From: Trileptium ribeirensis
Lineage: Eukaryota; Nematoda; Enoplea; Enoplida; Thoracostomopsidae
DNA: 64,000 bases
Reading direction: 5' to 3'
Assembly: GCA_030248225.1 (NCBI GenBank)
Contig: JASANE010020146.1
Coordinates: forward strand, 1-64,000
Shown piece after piece: positions 34,301 to 43,947 of this stretch; the first letter of the stretch is position 1, and each line of letters begins with the position of its first letter. The translations under genes were made by a program, and so were the position numbers. The notes beneath the pieces are model-generated. The model was given only the letters and a program-made list of their open reading frames with translations. It ran no database searches and had not been told where the DNA came from.

Positions 34301-37300
34301 CTAAGCCAGCCAAGTCGGCTGCAACGAACCTTGAAATACAGGCACACCAAACTTAGATATTTTAAACTAAAACGCACACAACTTTACGGTCGAGTGTCCA
34401 AATTATGCAACTTACAATAAAACCGATCAAAACAAAACTTTAATCCAAAAACCTTCCGCCAAAATTGACATTATGCTATTCGTCCACAGTAACAAAGAAC
34501 AATAAAACGTTAAAAGTTACCGTCGTATCAAATAATAAACAAGTCATCCATATGACTGGCAGCAGTGTTAGCACATCAGCTCACAATTCCGAGCCCAGGC
34601 CGTATTAACATTCCGATAAAATGATAGTGCGCGCGGAAAATGTCAAAAGCAACGCGTTACTTACTTGCCATCGAATTTTGCAAAAATTCGACGCATAATA
34701 TCCAAAAGCGACGCGTCCCGTTCCTCCTCGGCAGCGACTGATTCCGCAAGCAGCTGTTCGGTGCGCGATGTTGTGAACCGTTTAAAGCCCTGGAAATAGT
34801 AAGAGTAATAATAAGGTCCAATGGCTCAATCGGTAGATCGTTGGACTCTCGACCGCTAGGTCGTTTTTCGAACCCAGGCCAGAGTGACTCATCTTTCCAC
34901 CTCTCAGGGGTCGGTAATTTGAATAGCATAAGTTCGTTCGGAAACGATCGATTGCGAGAACGATCCGCGTGGCTCCAGCTAGCACTCTGGATCTCATACG
35001 GGTCGAAAAGTTGGGGAAACGGAGATAGGTACCGCTCCGATGTTTACAGCGGACATTTTAATTTCATTTCAACAATAACAATCCTAGTACAATAACTGCG
35101 CATATGCTAAAAGTCGGCTGGGTCTGTGTGGTGCTACATTATAATAACAATAAATTGCCAAAAAACCGTCACTTTCCGAGCGAGCGAGTACCTCGCTGGA
35201 ATATGCAGAAATTACTATACAGATTATAATAATACAATCGTGTAATAGAGCAAAAATCCCTTTTGAACTACTTCCGAGCAAGGGCCGGACTACCCAGGCC
35301 AATTTTCGGCGAGTACTGCGAATAGTTAATCGCCGTATGGCATAATTACAAACAGTTATGAACAGCGTCCAGCAATGACTCCATTTTAACTTAGTATTTT
35401 AAATACTGTAAGTTTTGTGCACCGAGATTGTAAGAACTAGTGAAGCTCGCTTGCGAGCCAGAATTCGAGCGGTGAGAACAATCCCCCGAAGTCTGTTGTA
35501 GAAAGCACACAAAAACAAAGCCTACACACAGTACGCAGGTGCAGCATTATATAAACCGTGAGTGATGAGTCATAGTTACGCCCGCCTCTTTTGATAGCCA
35601 ACGTATGCAGTAGACAAAACATCACACAACGAGTACAAAAACAATGAACTAAAAATTTAATAATTCAATAAAACCCTAAATTGACCGTGAAAAGAACGTT
35701 AAAGAATTCAAACCGACACTTGAGAAAAAAGCTAAATTAACTAATTAGCTAATAACAAAGTGTGAAAAATATTTACCACACAATATTTTTGACATTGCAC
35801 AATGAGCTTGTTGGCCCAGAAAACCCAATATAAGATACTAAAAGCAACAAAAAACACACATGTAGGTGCATTTCACACGACTTTTCACCAAATATGAAAT
35901 TTGGCGCCAACTATAAGCTTATAGACTCCAGATTGGGAAGTAGTTGAAAAACTTGTTATATATCACTGGAAAGCCCTGGTAAAGCTACATGGAATAGGCC
36001 TACGGATACGTCGTTTACTTATTGAGAAAATTCGCAAAAACTGGAGGGGTGCCCGAAAAATGGACCAAAATGACGTCATTTTGCCCCACTACTTTTCCCA
36101 CGGGAAAAAAAATTCAAAAATCGGGCTCCGCTCTACACCTAAATCGACCATTGCGGTTCGAATGAGCTATCTTGCATCAAAATACGCCCAACCGTTATCG
36201 ATATCCAGGTGCGACAGACACACACACAGACAGGACCTCCTCAACCCCTTCCAGAGCCAAAATTGAAGATTATCATTCCACTCGAATTCAATTATTACTG
36301 ACATCACTGCGAATTTTGAATGCCACCTATGTATACTTGATTGTACAAGCCATTCCATTTAATTCCAAACACCTTATTATCATCATAATACATAGCTATA
36401 TCTACGTATTATCGGAATCAAAATGGTTTTTTGAAAATAGAACGATCATTTTATGAATGGAACTACTCGCGTTAATATCACAAAAATTCATTAGTTTTTA
36501 TTCCACTTAGATTTAGCTACTAAGTACATAAGTTCATTTCATAACTATATTTCATTTCATAGTTTCATAACTACTAAGTTCATTTAACTATATTTACATT
36601 CATTGCAAAAAATCAGCTTAAAAATCATCCAATTTATTGTATCTTTTATAAAAGGAAAAATCTTTTTTTTTTCAGTCATAACAATGCAGTTTGTCAATTC
36701 ACTCACTAAATTATTGAAACAAAAACAAGCAGCAGGACATCGAAACAGTGTGGAAAGCATTTTTTTTACAATATTCACTCGTGTCATTTGTTACTTAACA
36801 AAACAAGTCGCACAAAAGTGTGAAATTAATCCAGAGATTAATTAAGCCGGAGGGCAAAGTAGTATTACAATTTAATCTTCAGAAACCATTCAGAAAAAAA
36901 ACCAAATTCTTCAAATAACTATAATACCCTAAATACCCTAAATCGACGTATACGACGTTTTGTCATGAAAATATATAATCTCGTTTATTGACTCTGTCAA
37001 TGAAAACAAATTTTTAGCATTCAGTTTCAGTGGAGCATCATTTATTTTCATAGTTGAGCGAATTCACATGAAGTGGTTGGTATCTTGGACAGTGTTGAGC
37101 TTTAACATTCGGATCCTCCTTTGGTTTGTTTAAGTTCCAATTCAGACGGATGAACACACTCTATCCTTCATCTGCAAACCCAAATGTACCGCTCGGAAGT
37201 GTCGCATGCAGTATTAGGTTATTATTATTATTATTGTAAAATTAGGTTCATAAAAATCGGGTAATAACATCTTATTAGCGCTGACTGATGTGGCTACTGA

Positions 37301-40013
37301 AATCCCAGTAGAATGTTATACCAAATTAGCACTCATAACTAGTCGGTAGTGGAACTATATTTATGAGCGGAGCTTGGGCTGTGGCATTACGAATGTACTC
37401 AATTTTATGTTCTTGTAACTACATTGCATAGGGCTTTATCATTGGTAAAAATATTATAATGGAATTCTTCGAACCAAGAAACCCTATAATGGTTTGATCG
37501 AAACGATTCTATTTCAATAAATAACACAAATACATATTGCAAAATTCTCTATTTTAGCTGAATAAAATTAACTAATTACTAATTAACCACTCAAAATTTT
37601 TTAATCCCAAATATCAGGTGCACACTCTGAAATGTTTTTTAAAATCCGCTCAGTGGTTCTTGAGATCCGTCGGACCGAACGAACGAACGGACGGACATCG
37701 ACCTTTTTACTCCCAGACAAACAATAAAAACGCTTCGTTCGGCTTCGTCGAGCTCCGCTCAATATCCGAAATACGTTTAATTAATACATCAATAATTTAT
37801 CCTATGGTTACTGCATTTATTTTAGTACATATTTCATAACAATTTCATTTTATATTTATACTGAAATCCATTTAAATGTACTTAAATAACCTTCGTCATT
37901 AAATATGATTATGGTATATTGTTTTCGTCTCTTTTGGTGTAGTTCCAAACTGTTTAGTGTGGGATTGGCCAGTTTTAGTTTTAGTTCAAGCACCAAATAG
38001 ATCAAAAACCAAAAAAATTTAGTTCACTTTTTGCTAAAAATAAACCATAATTGACTGGTTTTAGCCGTAGATCGGCTCAGCTTTGGATATCGAAGCACGA
38101 CGACGTTTCGCACCGACGGTAGCTCAGGACGCATCCACTGGTACCAAATTTAACACTATCGGGCAATACTGTTGAAGCGATAGCAGTGGATGGAAAAAGA
38201 GAGAAAAGCGAAATGTAATGACTAATATTTTTGAAATGGGTGGTTTTCCGATATCTCAAGAACCATTCCACTAGAACTATCAATTGATACCAAAATCGCC
38301 CATCTAAACCTACTTACTAGAAATCTAGGATTAAAAAACATATTTCTAAAGCTTCATTAGAGCAACATCACTATACATAGTGTCTTCTCGGGAAGCACGA
38401 CGATCCCGGGGTCCGTGACTTCTCTCCGGGAGGCCACAACAATGAATAATTTATTCCAGCCTTAACTTTTACTATGTCGCTGCACTCATACTGCAGTAGT
38501 TCCCGTGTAATAAATACGAAACAACAACAAACGATACATACAGCTTACCTTTCTATGAGACTTAAATGCATATCGCTGATCCAGTGTTTGTGCAATATCG
38601 TCCGGAAATTCCAGCTGATATCGGTTACGACCGCTGCCAACGTAGGCAATTTTCTAACAAAAAAAAACAGAATAAATATACAAGACACAGAACATAAAAC
38701 AATTATAGCGACAGAGCAATAAACATAGTTGAACTCAGATCACGACTTATCTGATTCTATGACACGGCTCTGCATTTGTCGACTTGAAGTACAGCCAATT
38801 TGTACTTCGAAAATTTTTGCAACTAAATCGAACAGCGAGAGCAAACAGAACGAGACAATTTTCACAACTTTTAAGATATTTTCAATGGGTGTATTTGATG
38901 AAACCATAATCAAGAATATAGCCTGTCTTCAGTAGTTTGGTTACGTATAGCGTGAACAGCATCAAGAATTGTTTATAAATTGGGCTTTTGGTACGTTGAA
39001 CACTATGGGCTTATGCTAAACACAAAGAAGACCAAGGTGATGGTAATCGACAAGAACCGCACGGATCGCTCGTATTTCTTGTTGGATGGAGAAAAAATCG
39101 AGGAAGTAGAGGAGTTTGAGACCTGGGGTCCATGATCAACAACCAAGGCAGCAGTACTCAGGAGATCAAAACGCGATTGGGAATGGCGCGCAGTGCCACA
39201 GAGAAGATGGTTGTGATATGGCGTAGCAGGGGAATCAGCACAGCTCTCAAGCTGAGGGTTCTGCGTGCCACAATATTTCCCATAGCCTCTTATGGTTGTG
39301 AGTCCTGGGCAACAACTAAAAAGGACCGCAGCAGAATTGACGCCTTTGAGATGTGGACATATCGGAGAGTGCTCGGTGTGCCATGGAGAGACAGAAGAAC
39401 AAACGATTGGGTGTTGGCTAAGATTGGGGCAAAGATATGCTATTCGTCGAGGTGGTTTTGAGAAGGATTTCATCCAGGGAGGCGTCGAGGGCAAACGAAG
39501 ACAAGAAAGACCAGCGACATCATGGACCGATGACATCAAAAGATTCACGGTGATTAGTCTGCCGGAGGCATCACGATCAGCCTTCGATCGAGAAAGATCG
39601 CGTAACATTGTGAGGAGCACAGCAGCGCGTGTTCGCGCAAACTGATAAAAAAAAAAAAAAAATTTTAGGAAGACTGTTGGCGAACCCGATTTACCAAAAG
39701 AATAATTACGTTTGTCGCTACAAAGCCTGTTTAACGCAATTACATATAATGACATCATATAGATGAAACCACGCTTGCTCCGTTTCATCCTAGCTTGCGA
39801 GGTACTGTCTGGTATATTTACAAAGTAGCTGACCATCGCGATAGCAAAAATATACTTTACTAAGGTTTTATACTGCACGTGAGCCTAAACGAAACTAATA
39901 ATTTCGTCTTACATTACTGTCGAAAGCTCGCTGCTGTTCTTTTAAATATTGTGCCAATTCGTTTTCAACACAACGCAAACGGCCGATACAGCGATCGTAC
40001 TCCTCGTCGACAC
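25258..40013 (-). CDS. MSH6: MSH6 gene, C-terminal half in 12 exons (span)
   Basis: Gene-level entry. Twelve minus-strand exons join in consistent phase: 39913-40013, 38549-38653, 34665-34789, 34128-34260, 33286-33384, 32524-32634, 31853-31940, 30406-30516, 28892-29025, 26538-26672, 25376-25443 and 25258-25329. The roughly 424 residues correspond to about the last 420 of human MSH6. MSH6 pairs with MSH2 as MutS-alpha, which binds base mismatches and small loops in the nucleus and uses an ABC ATPase to signal repair. Walker [10 protein letters not shown], signature STFFVEMNE, Walker [12 protein letters not shown] and His-loop STHYHNL are all intact. MSH6 fits better than MSH2/3/5 because of CRYGS-like motifs specific to it ([27 protein letters not shown]). 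Introns range from 46 bp to 3.8 kb and host many repeats. Confidence 0.93.
25376..25443 (-). CDS. MSH6: MSH6 exon: C-terminal helix
   Basis: TTTCAG acceptor and GTAACA donor. It reads [20 protein letters not shown], matching the 'VI..GHRKA.EFE' helix after the ATPase that packs against MSH2. The following intron is only 46 bp. Confidence 0.85.
26538..26672 (-). CDS. MSH6: MSH6 exon: CPKSYG segment
   Basis: TTTTAG acceptor and GTAAGT donor, phase 0 both ends, 45 codons. It starts [16 protein letters not shown] and continues [20 protein letters not shown], the highly conserved end of the MutS ATPase domain. The acidic insertion between MVEN and TFLYK is typical of MSH6. It follows GHM of the exon at 28892 exactly as GHMACMVEN in other MSH6 proteins. 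Confidence 0.96.
26949..27421. repeat. 66-bp minisatellite in an MSH6 intron
   Basis: Seven units start at 26949, 27029, 27095, 27161, 27227, 27293 and 27359, spaced 66 bp except the first (80 bp). Each has CTCTATATTCTGTGATGTGG and GGATCCGACTGAT. GAGCTC and GACCTC variants alternate, along with GATTTC/GATGTC, giving a 132-bp higher-order period. It lies in the 26673-28891 intron. Confidence 0.95.
28601..28761. mobile_element. inverted-repeat MITE in MSH6 intron, copy 1
   Basis: It starts CAGTCCGGCCAGAAATAAGT and ends GCACTTACTTTTGGCCAGCACT. Inner GATCGAAATTTCG and CGATTTCGATCATTTTCG pair. A related copy is at 30172-30325. The ends suggest Tc1/mariner-type. Confidence 0.7.
28892..29025 (-). 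CDS. MSH6: MSH6 exon: DGTAIA to His loop
   Basis: The acceptor TTTCAG is followed by AC, completing the Asp codon (G|AC) of the previous exon. It reads [20 protein letters not shown] and then [13 protein letters not shown], ending CLGHM before a GTTTGT donor. STHYH is the ATPase switch (His) loop. The donor is weaker than the others, but the join GHM-ACMVEN is exact for the family. Confidence 0.95.
29118..29590. repeat. degenerate ~30-bp tandem repeat in MSH6 intron
   Basis: Around 15 variable units have the consensus CTCAAAAATCCCAAAAGTAC plus GACCGATAAAC, decaying toward the 29590 end. It lies in the 29026-30405 intron. Confidence 0.85.
30172..30325. mobile_element. inverted-repeat MITE in MSH6 intron, copy 2
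   Basis: Left end CAATCGCGGTCATAAATAAG, right end CACTTATTTTTGCCGCCACTG. The interior is shared with the element at 28601 (AAAATAATCGATCGAAATTT). It lies in the next MSH6 intron. Confidence 0.7.
30406..30516 (-). CDS. MSH6: MSH6 exon: ABC signature and Walker B
   Basis: The acceptor TTTCTTAG is followed by GT (completing Gly) and the donor is GTAAG. It reads [20 protein letters not shown] and then [25 protein letters not shown] is the transducer/signature loop, and MDE contains the Walker B Asp-Glu that activates water. His replaces the Phe found in the human protein just before DGTAIA, a position that varies in the family. Confidence 0.97.
31269..31800. repeat. 99-bp minisatellite in MSH6 intron
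   Basis: Five full units plus a partial start at 31269, 31368, 31467, 31566, 31665 and 31764. Each contains GACCACGTGGCTACGGAACG, GAACCGAACTAAAACA and TTTTCAGCTCACCACATGTT. Because 99 is a multiple of three, an uninterrupted plus-strand frame of 153 codons crosses it, but it is an artefact of the period. It lies within the 30517-31852 intron. Confidence 0.95.
31853..31940 (-). CDS. MSH6: MSH6 exon: post-Walker A
   Basis: Acceptor ATTTTAG and donor GTTAGT. It reads [20 protein letters not shown] and then LGARDKILA plus G of a split codon. This is the conserved 'G.YVPA..C.LT..D..FTR.GA.D.I..G' block that contacts the nucleotide in trans. Confidence 0.97.
32524..32634 (-). CDS. MSH6: MSH6 exon: Walker A
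   Basis: Acceptor TTTTCACAG and donor GTAGGT, 37 codons in phase 0. [17 protein letters not shown] holds the P-loop (GPNMGGKST), whose Lys and Ser/Thr bind ATP and Mg2+. The following VVMAQM continues into GCFVPA. Confidence 0.97.
33286..33384 (-). CDS. MSH6: MSH6 exon: GRHPC block
   Basis: TTTCAG acceptor and GTAAGT donor, 33 codons. It reads [20 protein letters not shown] and then [17 protein letters not shown] and FIPND are invariant at the start of the MutS ATPase domain. Confidence 0.97.
34128..34260 (-). CDS. MSH6: MSH6 exon: lever helix
   Basis: TATTTTAG acceptor and GTAAGT donor. The first base completes a Lys codon. [20 protein letters not shown] matches the 'W..AV...A.LDVLL.LA' lever segment. 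It is followed by [17 protein letters not shown], in line with human MSH6. Confidence 0.95.
34665..34789 (-). CDS. MSH6: MSH6 exon: clamp/lever return
   Basis: TTTCCAG acceptor and GTAAGT donor. [20 protein letters not shown] and [20 protein letters not shown] align to the conserved 'G.KRYWT' and 'R..SL.D.MRR.F..F' of MSH6. Confidence 0.95.
34814..34895 (+). repeat. tRNA-like SINE head or tRNA pseudogene
   Basis: A perfect pol III A-box match TGGCTCAATCGG (34822-34833; TRGYNNARNNGG) is followed 33 bp later by a B-box-like TTTCGAACCC. The arms do not fold into a convincing tRNA acceptor stem. It sits in the large MSH6 intron, antisense to the gene, about 30 bp from the acceptor of the 34789 exon. 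Confidence 0.45.
34896..38548. other. large MSH6 intron with old repeats
   Basis: The remainder of a 3.76-kb intron. It contains a degraded mariner-like MITE (about 35150-35318, ending GGCGAGTACTG). A dispersed segment at about 36030-36260 includes GACGTCATTTTGCCCCACTA and a CACACACACAGACAGG run. A second such segment at about 37620-37760 has CGAACGAACGAACGGACGG. There are short ATTTCATAACTA repeats near 36530-36580. No exon is seen. Confidence 0.5.
38549..38653 (-). CDS. MSH6: MSH6 exon: clamp
   Basis: GTTAG acceptor with a T-run and GTAAGC donor, 35 codons in phase 0. [20 protein letters not shown] and YAFKSHRK match the clamp motif '[11 protein letters not shown]' and 'Y.LKSTKKG', which is specific to MSH6-type proteins. 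Confidence 0.96.
38997..39662 (+). mobile_element. 5'-truncated LINE, reverse transcriptase C-terminus
   Basis: The translation begins [16 protein letters not shown] and continues [20 protein letters not shown], then [20 protein letters not shown] and [19 protein letters not shown]. These are the post-catalytic blocks of RTE/CR1-like non-LTR reverse transcriptases. It needs frameshifts near 39118 (before LGSMI) and near 39420. It ends with an A-run (39648-39661). It is inserted in antisense in the 38654-39912 MSH6 intron and is inactive. The 291-codon minus-strand ORF over it is a shadow. Confidence 0.88.
39913..40013 (-). CDS. MSH6: MSH6 exon: start of clamp
   Basis: CATTTAG acceptor with phase-1 entry, GTAAG donor. 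[20 protein letters not shown] and [13 protein letters not shown] match 'FD.DYD.A...I...E..L..YL..QR' preceding the GRNRYQLE block. This is the most upstream exon I can assign with confidence. Confidence 0.9.
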
Positions 40014-40092
40014 CTAAATGGATAATACCAAGAGTGTATAAGGACAGTTTCGTAGAAAAGGATGGCATTCGTTCGTAGCGATGTTCTTTCGC

Positions 40093-40380
40093 TTATACGA
40101 TGATGTCGTTGTTGTTAGGCTCACCCCCATGGATTCCACGAACACTACCCCCAAGGTTTCTTGGGAGGCAGCAGCTGTCAGTTCGTCAGTAGCCAATGAG
40201 ATATCGGCAGGAGTAGCAATCGCCGGGGGCTGATATTCTCACTCTGCTCTCATTGTGGCAAACTGACAGCTTCTAATTCACCCCCCAAGGAAGTTTGGCC
40301 GATACTCCCCCAAAGAATCTTCGGGGGTGCCCCGTGGAATCCTTGGTGGTAAGCCGAAAAACGACCACATTATCGTATAA
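40093..40380. mobile_element. inverted-repeat MITE (TTATACGAT family)
   Basis: Imperfect terminal inverted repeats: TTATACGATGATGTCGTTGT on the left, and ACCACATTATCGTATAA on the right. A further inner pair contains CATGGATTCCACG / CGTGGAATCCTTGG. It is about 288 bp and largely self-complementary. 33755-33900 contains a related partial sequence (GATGATGTGTCGTCGTTGTT), in another MSH6 intron. Confidence 0.7.
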
Positions 40381-40507
40381 TAGACAATAAATTACTATGA
40401 CCGAATGTTGTACTCTTGCTACGAAACTGTTTTCGTGGAGTTTTGATGATACTTATTACCGTGATGGGTTTACACTACTGTCACCAGCAAAAAATTTTAC
40501 ATTCTTA

Positions 40508-40793
40508 AGGCGTGTTCGAGCGCTCAATTTTTTGCTCACATTTTAGATTGAAAATTTGAGCTCAGATTTTGATGAAAAATTGAAAGCATGTTTTTTGCAT
40601 TTTTATGAGTTTTGAACGTGTGAACAATGTCCAAACTTTTCATGAATATCCTCTGTAGCCAATCATGGACGAGATTTACTGCCTGAAAAGGTTTGAGCTC
40701 AAATATTAATCTCAAATTTTAAAAACATCACAATTTTTATTTAAAAATCACCATCAAATTTTGAGCTAAAAATTCGAGCGTATGAACACGCCT
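40508..40793. mobile_element. MITE, TTA target-site family, copy 2
   Basis: A second copy of the element at 9799. It starts AGGCGTGTTCGAGCGCTCAA and ends GAGCGTATGAACACGCCT. TTA lies at the left flank, while the right flank (AAG) has decayed. It is 286 bp. Confidence 0.8.
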
Positions 40794-40926
40794 AAGTCTT
40801 CAAACAAAAACGACGATGCAGCCCGAAAACGAGCATAGTCAGAAACTTCTGAATAGAGGGGTACTGGCTACGCTATGTGGGGGGGGGCGCAGCTCGTAAA
40901 ATGTCCACACAAATACGTATATTTAC

Positions 40927-41040
40927 CTTTTCGGCTACATTTCATGGCACGTACTGAGACCGCCCCCGCTTGGTTACTCTCCTGACTGTCGATGCTGCTA
41001 GCAAAAATGGCATAATAAACACGAGTTGAAATAAAGTCGG
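40927..41040 (-). CDS. candidate upstream MSH6 exon (tentative)
   Basis: TTTCACAG acceptor and GTAAAT donor after AAAAG. It enters and leaves in phase 1, which fits both neighbours: A|CC from 42177 and G|GT of the 40013 exon. The frame DFISTRVYYAIFASSIDSQE is open, but its similarity to the lever segment before 'FD.DYD' is weak. Support comes mainly from phase and splice sites. Confidence 0.35.
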
Positions 41041-42176
41041 CTGTGAAATGAACAAAAGTAGATAGAATATGAAATAAGTTCAACCGCTAGCAGCGATAAA
41101 TGTCGTAAAGCACATGTTGAAGATCGGCCTATTTCAGTAGGAAGTTGGCTTCGTGCTTGTAAGCATATTTGTGTGAATGTTACGCTTCTAAATATATTTT
41201 CTACATTGTGATTACAATGACAGCAGCGACACGCGCATACAACCAGCTACAACAGTTAAACACTTACCTACAGACACCAACGGGCATAGACACAGTTATT
41301 GACTTCGCGGTGCTTACGGTCTACAAGTCAATGCATATTATTTGCTATGACCTCATCGGCTCACGTCATCTTTAGGGGCCGGACGTTATAACGTTAGAAA
41401 AAAGAACAGCTTAGAGAGGGGGTTCGGGGGCGGCAGCCCCCCCCCACGACTCGGGCTTAGGCTTTGTACATGGCGCTATAGAGACCTTAGCTTAGGCTAA
41501 GACTAAGCCTTAGGCTTAGTATATCGAGAAGGACATGGCATGCATTCTCCGGCCCTTCAGCTTACGCCCCTAAAACTTACATTGGCCACCTATGAATATG
41601 TTCGAATGTATAATGCTCAAATTCTATTGTAGTAAATATAATGTCGCAAGCGTAGTACTGTTTGATTGATAATGGTTCAGCATGCTTGAGGTAAAGTGTG
41701 CTGTAAGAGCTTAATATTGAAATAAAATCACCTAACGTATTGACGAGGTATTGCTGATTTGTCATTGCAGCAGTTATGTCCATAAAGAAATGTCCCCTTT
41801 ACATAAAACTTAGAACACCCCTGAACTCTAATCTTTGCTTGTTGTGTAGGCCACCTTATTTTCTGTCAGAGTTATATATTAATATTTAACTTATTATTTT
41901 TATATTAATCGAATCAAAACTTTCGCTGTTCGTCACTGTGATGAAAACGAGTTTTTGAGCTGAGGCTAGCCTACTTTTAAAGTGAACGAGCTGACCGGAG
42001 CTTTTTGTTTCACAAAAACAAGCCAAGACGAGTCTACATTCGATATTCAGACATCGAAAGAAAAGGTTCGAAAATGCAGGGTCTCGTTCTCATATCTTAT
42101 ACGAGGAGTAGTCGTGAAAATAGTGGTTCTTTTGTTAATGATATCTTTTATTAAACTCCTAAAAGACTATACTCAC
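41041..42176. other. putative intron or intergenic stretch
   Basis: No exon is seen. A short cluster at 41458-41520 holds three TTAGGC words and the perfect hairpin CTAAGCC-TTA-GGCTTAG. A C-run lies at 41439-41446. Confidence 0.4.
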
Positions 42177-42281
42177 TGTTAAGATGAGTAAATTTTCCGC
42201 TGGTTCGTTCCAATGCAGCCTCGCTTTCGCCTCCTGGTAGATGACTAAATTGACCCGTTTGACCGATATGGCACATAAAGC
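42177..42281 (-). CDS. candidate upstream MSH6 exon (tentative)
   Basis: Acceptor TTTTCTTAG and donor GTGAGT. It reads FMCHIGQTGQFSHLPGGESE and then ALERTSGKFTHLN. The end GKFTHLN resembles the 'G.FPDL' motif that precedes the lever in MSH6, and the preceding FMC recalls GFKVMC. The exon ends in phase 1 and joins in frame to 41040. Confidence 0.35.
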
Positions 42282-43800
42282 CTAAGAAAACGATCGAACC
42301 GAAAAGGAAATGTTTTGATTGAAACATTTTTGGAATCATGTCCTGAAAAAATATGAATTGAAATATTAAAATTGGAAGAACAATTTTGTTTAGCTGATTA
42401 AGCAACGAATATTGTTAGCAAGTACACAGTTGTATCTTTGAAAACATGTATTGCGAATTGTAAACTTAACCCAGTGGAGTTTACTCAAATATCGTTTAGC
42501 TGTCAAAACCATATAATCTGTCTCGCGTGTCATAGACATAAAACTCACTAGTGGGCTGATAGGTTTTGAGGGTATTTTGATTGAATGGTATCTAATTGTG
42601 GACCTATTTATTATTTATTACCCAGCATCTCACATAACAAAACCTGATTACATGGTTCGATACTGTGTAATACTGACCACGTGGAGCAAACAGGCATTAT
42701 GGGTTGCGATGAATGTCACGGTCACCGGACCAGAATATTCTTACCATTCCAAACCCTGCCATGAATAACTACAATTTCGCCGTGTACCGATCTTTGTGAA
42801 ACTATCCATTTTCAGGCTATAATCAATTTTAAAATGCTCCAAAAACTGAAATTATGGAATTTTGATGTGTGGTCTTTTATTATTTCGTGGGCTTGACTGA
42901 TAGGTCTCATTAGTTACGTGCCTCTTTAAACACACCGGTTCTGATGACATACTTTCCAGTGCGGTTAAAAGCATTAACTTTGGTCAATGTAGCATTCGAG
43001 TTAACTAGTTTTTAAAAACTTTGAGCAAAAAGGACATAATGAGTCCAAAGGTTTTCGAGTTTCGGGTATATATTTATGGTCATTTATGTTGACTTTTAGA
43101 ATCGCTTGCAGCAGATGTAAGGTCTCGGTAGAAGCTACATTCCGACATAACAACTGAACATTCAAACATAATAAAAACCGAAACAAAGCCGTCGCAAGCT
43201 GCTGTAAAGACTGTAAATATGGCTAGAAATTGTTAGATTTACGTCAACAAAACCATTGTGGTCAATTGAAAGATATATTTTGTTACCAACCCCTTAACAC
43301 ATTTGCCACAAAAGTCTTTCTTCTCTGTAAAAATAACGGTTATCAAATACACGCGTATTAAAACTAAAACGTTTTTCATTTTGCGTGGTTGTGTGAAATG
43401 TGAAAAGAAATAATGTTATATGTACGAGATTGAGAAATTTTAAAAAATAATTTTCCAGTTTTGTATGTGAAAAGTGGAGGTGGAAATCTAATATTAGTCG
43501 CACATAGAAATAATGATACATAAGTTTGAAGCTTAAGTGAAAACTCTATTGAGGCTAACAGTAGGCATAGGGTAACCGAGGTGCAGTAGTGTATACAACA
43601 CTGCATATATAAGCACAAAAACTTAAAATCTTATAGTTATAAAATTTACAAATATGGCTACTGTCAAGGCATTACTGTTTTATTTTGTCTCTTAACAACA
43701 ACGGAACAGATTACATTTTTAAACGGAGCGACCGTAGTGTGCAGTCTTTCCTATATTCACTGCTGAATTGAGCAACAAAAGTTCTTTTAGTCATTCTGTA
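42282..43800. other. unassigned stretch
   Basis: AT-rich, with no clear exon. A GTAAGA donor-like site near 42741 (minus) has only a 24-bp open stretch before it. It is not called. Confidence 0.35.
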
Positions 43801-43947
43801 TCACTGAAAAATTTTCACGAGATTGATGGATTTTCGCAATTTCTTGTATTGGACACGTACTAGAATATGGTCATCTGCACAGCTTTGTGGTTGCTCTGCT
43901 CCAGTGACTTCGTACTCAAAGTCTGATAAAACCGATTCGAACTGGAG
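43801..43947 (-). CDS. candidate exon, FESVLSDFEYEV frame
   Basis: After acceptor ATTAATAG the frame reads LQFESVLSDFEYEVTGAEQP and then DDHILVRVQYKKLRKSINLV, stopping at TGA 43801. A GTACGT donor at 43860 could end the exon at 43861 instead. The composition looks coding. F-S-x-L-x-x-F has the spacing of the MSH6 core helix 'FLSALEGF', but read to the stop it would be the last exon of another gene, so identity is unresolved. Confidence 0.35.
   Translation of the reverse strand, partial: LQFESVLSDFEYEVTGAEQPQSCADDHILVRVQYKKLRKSINLVKIFQ

Noticed and set aside
39003..39878. 291-codon minus-strand ORF
   Set aside because: It is the antisense shadow of the LINE reverse transcriptase fragment and shows no domain of its own. 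The true homology is on the plus strand.
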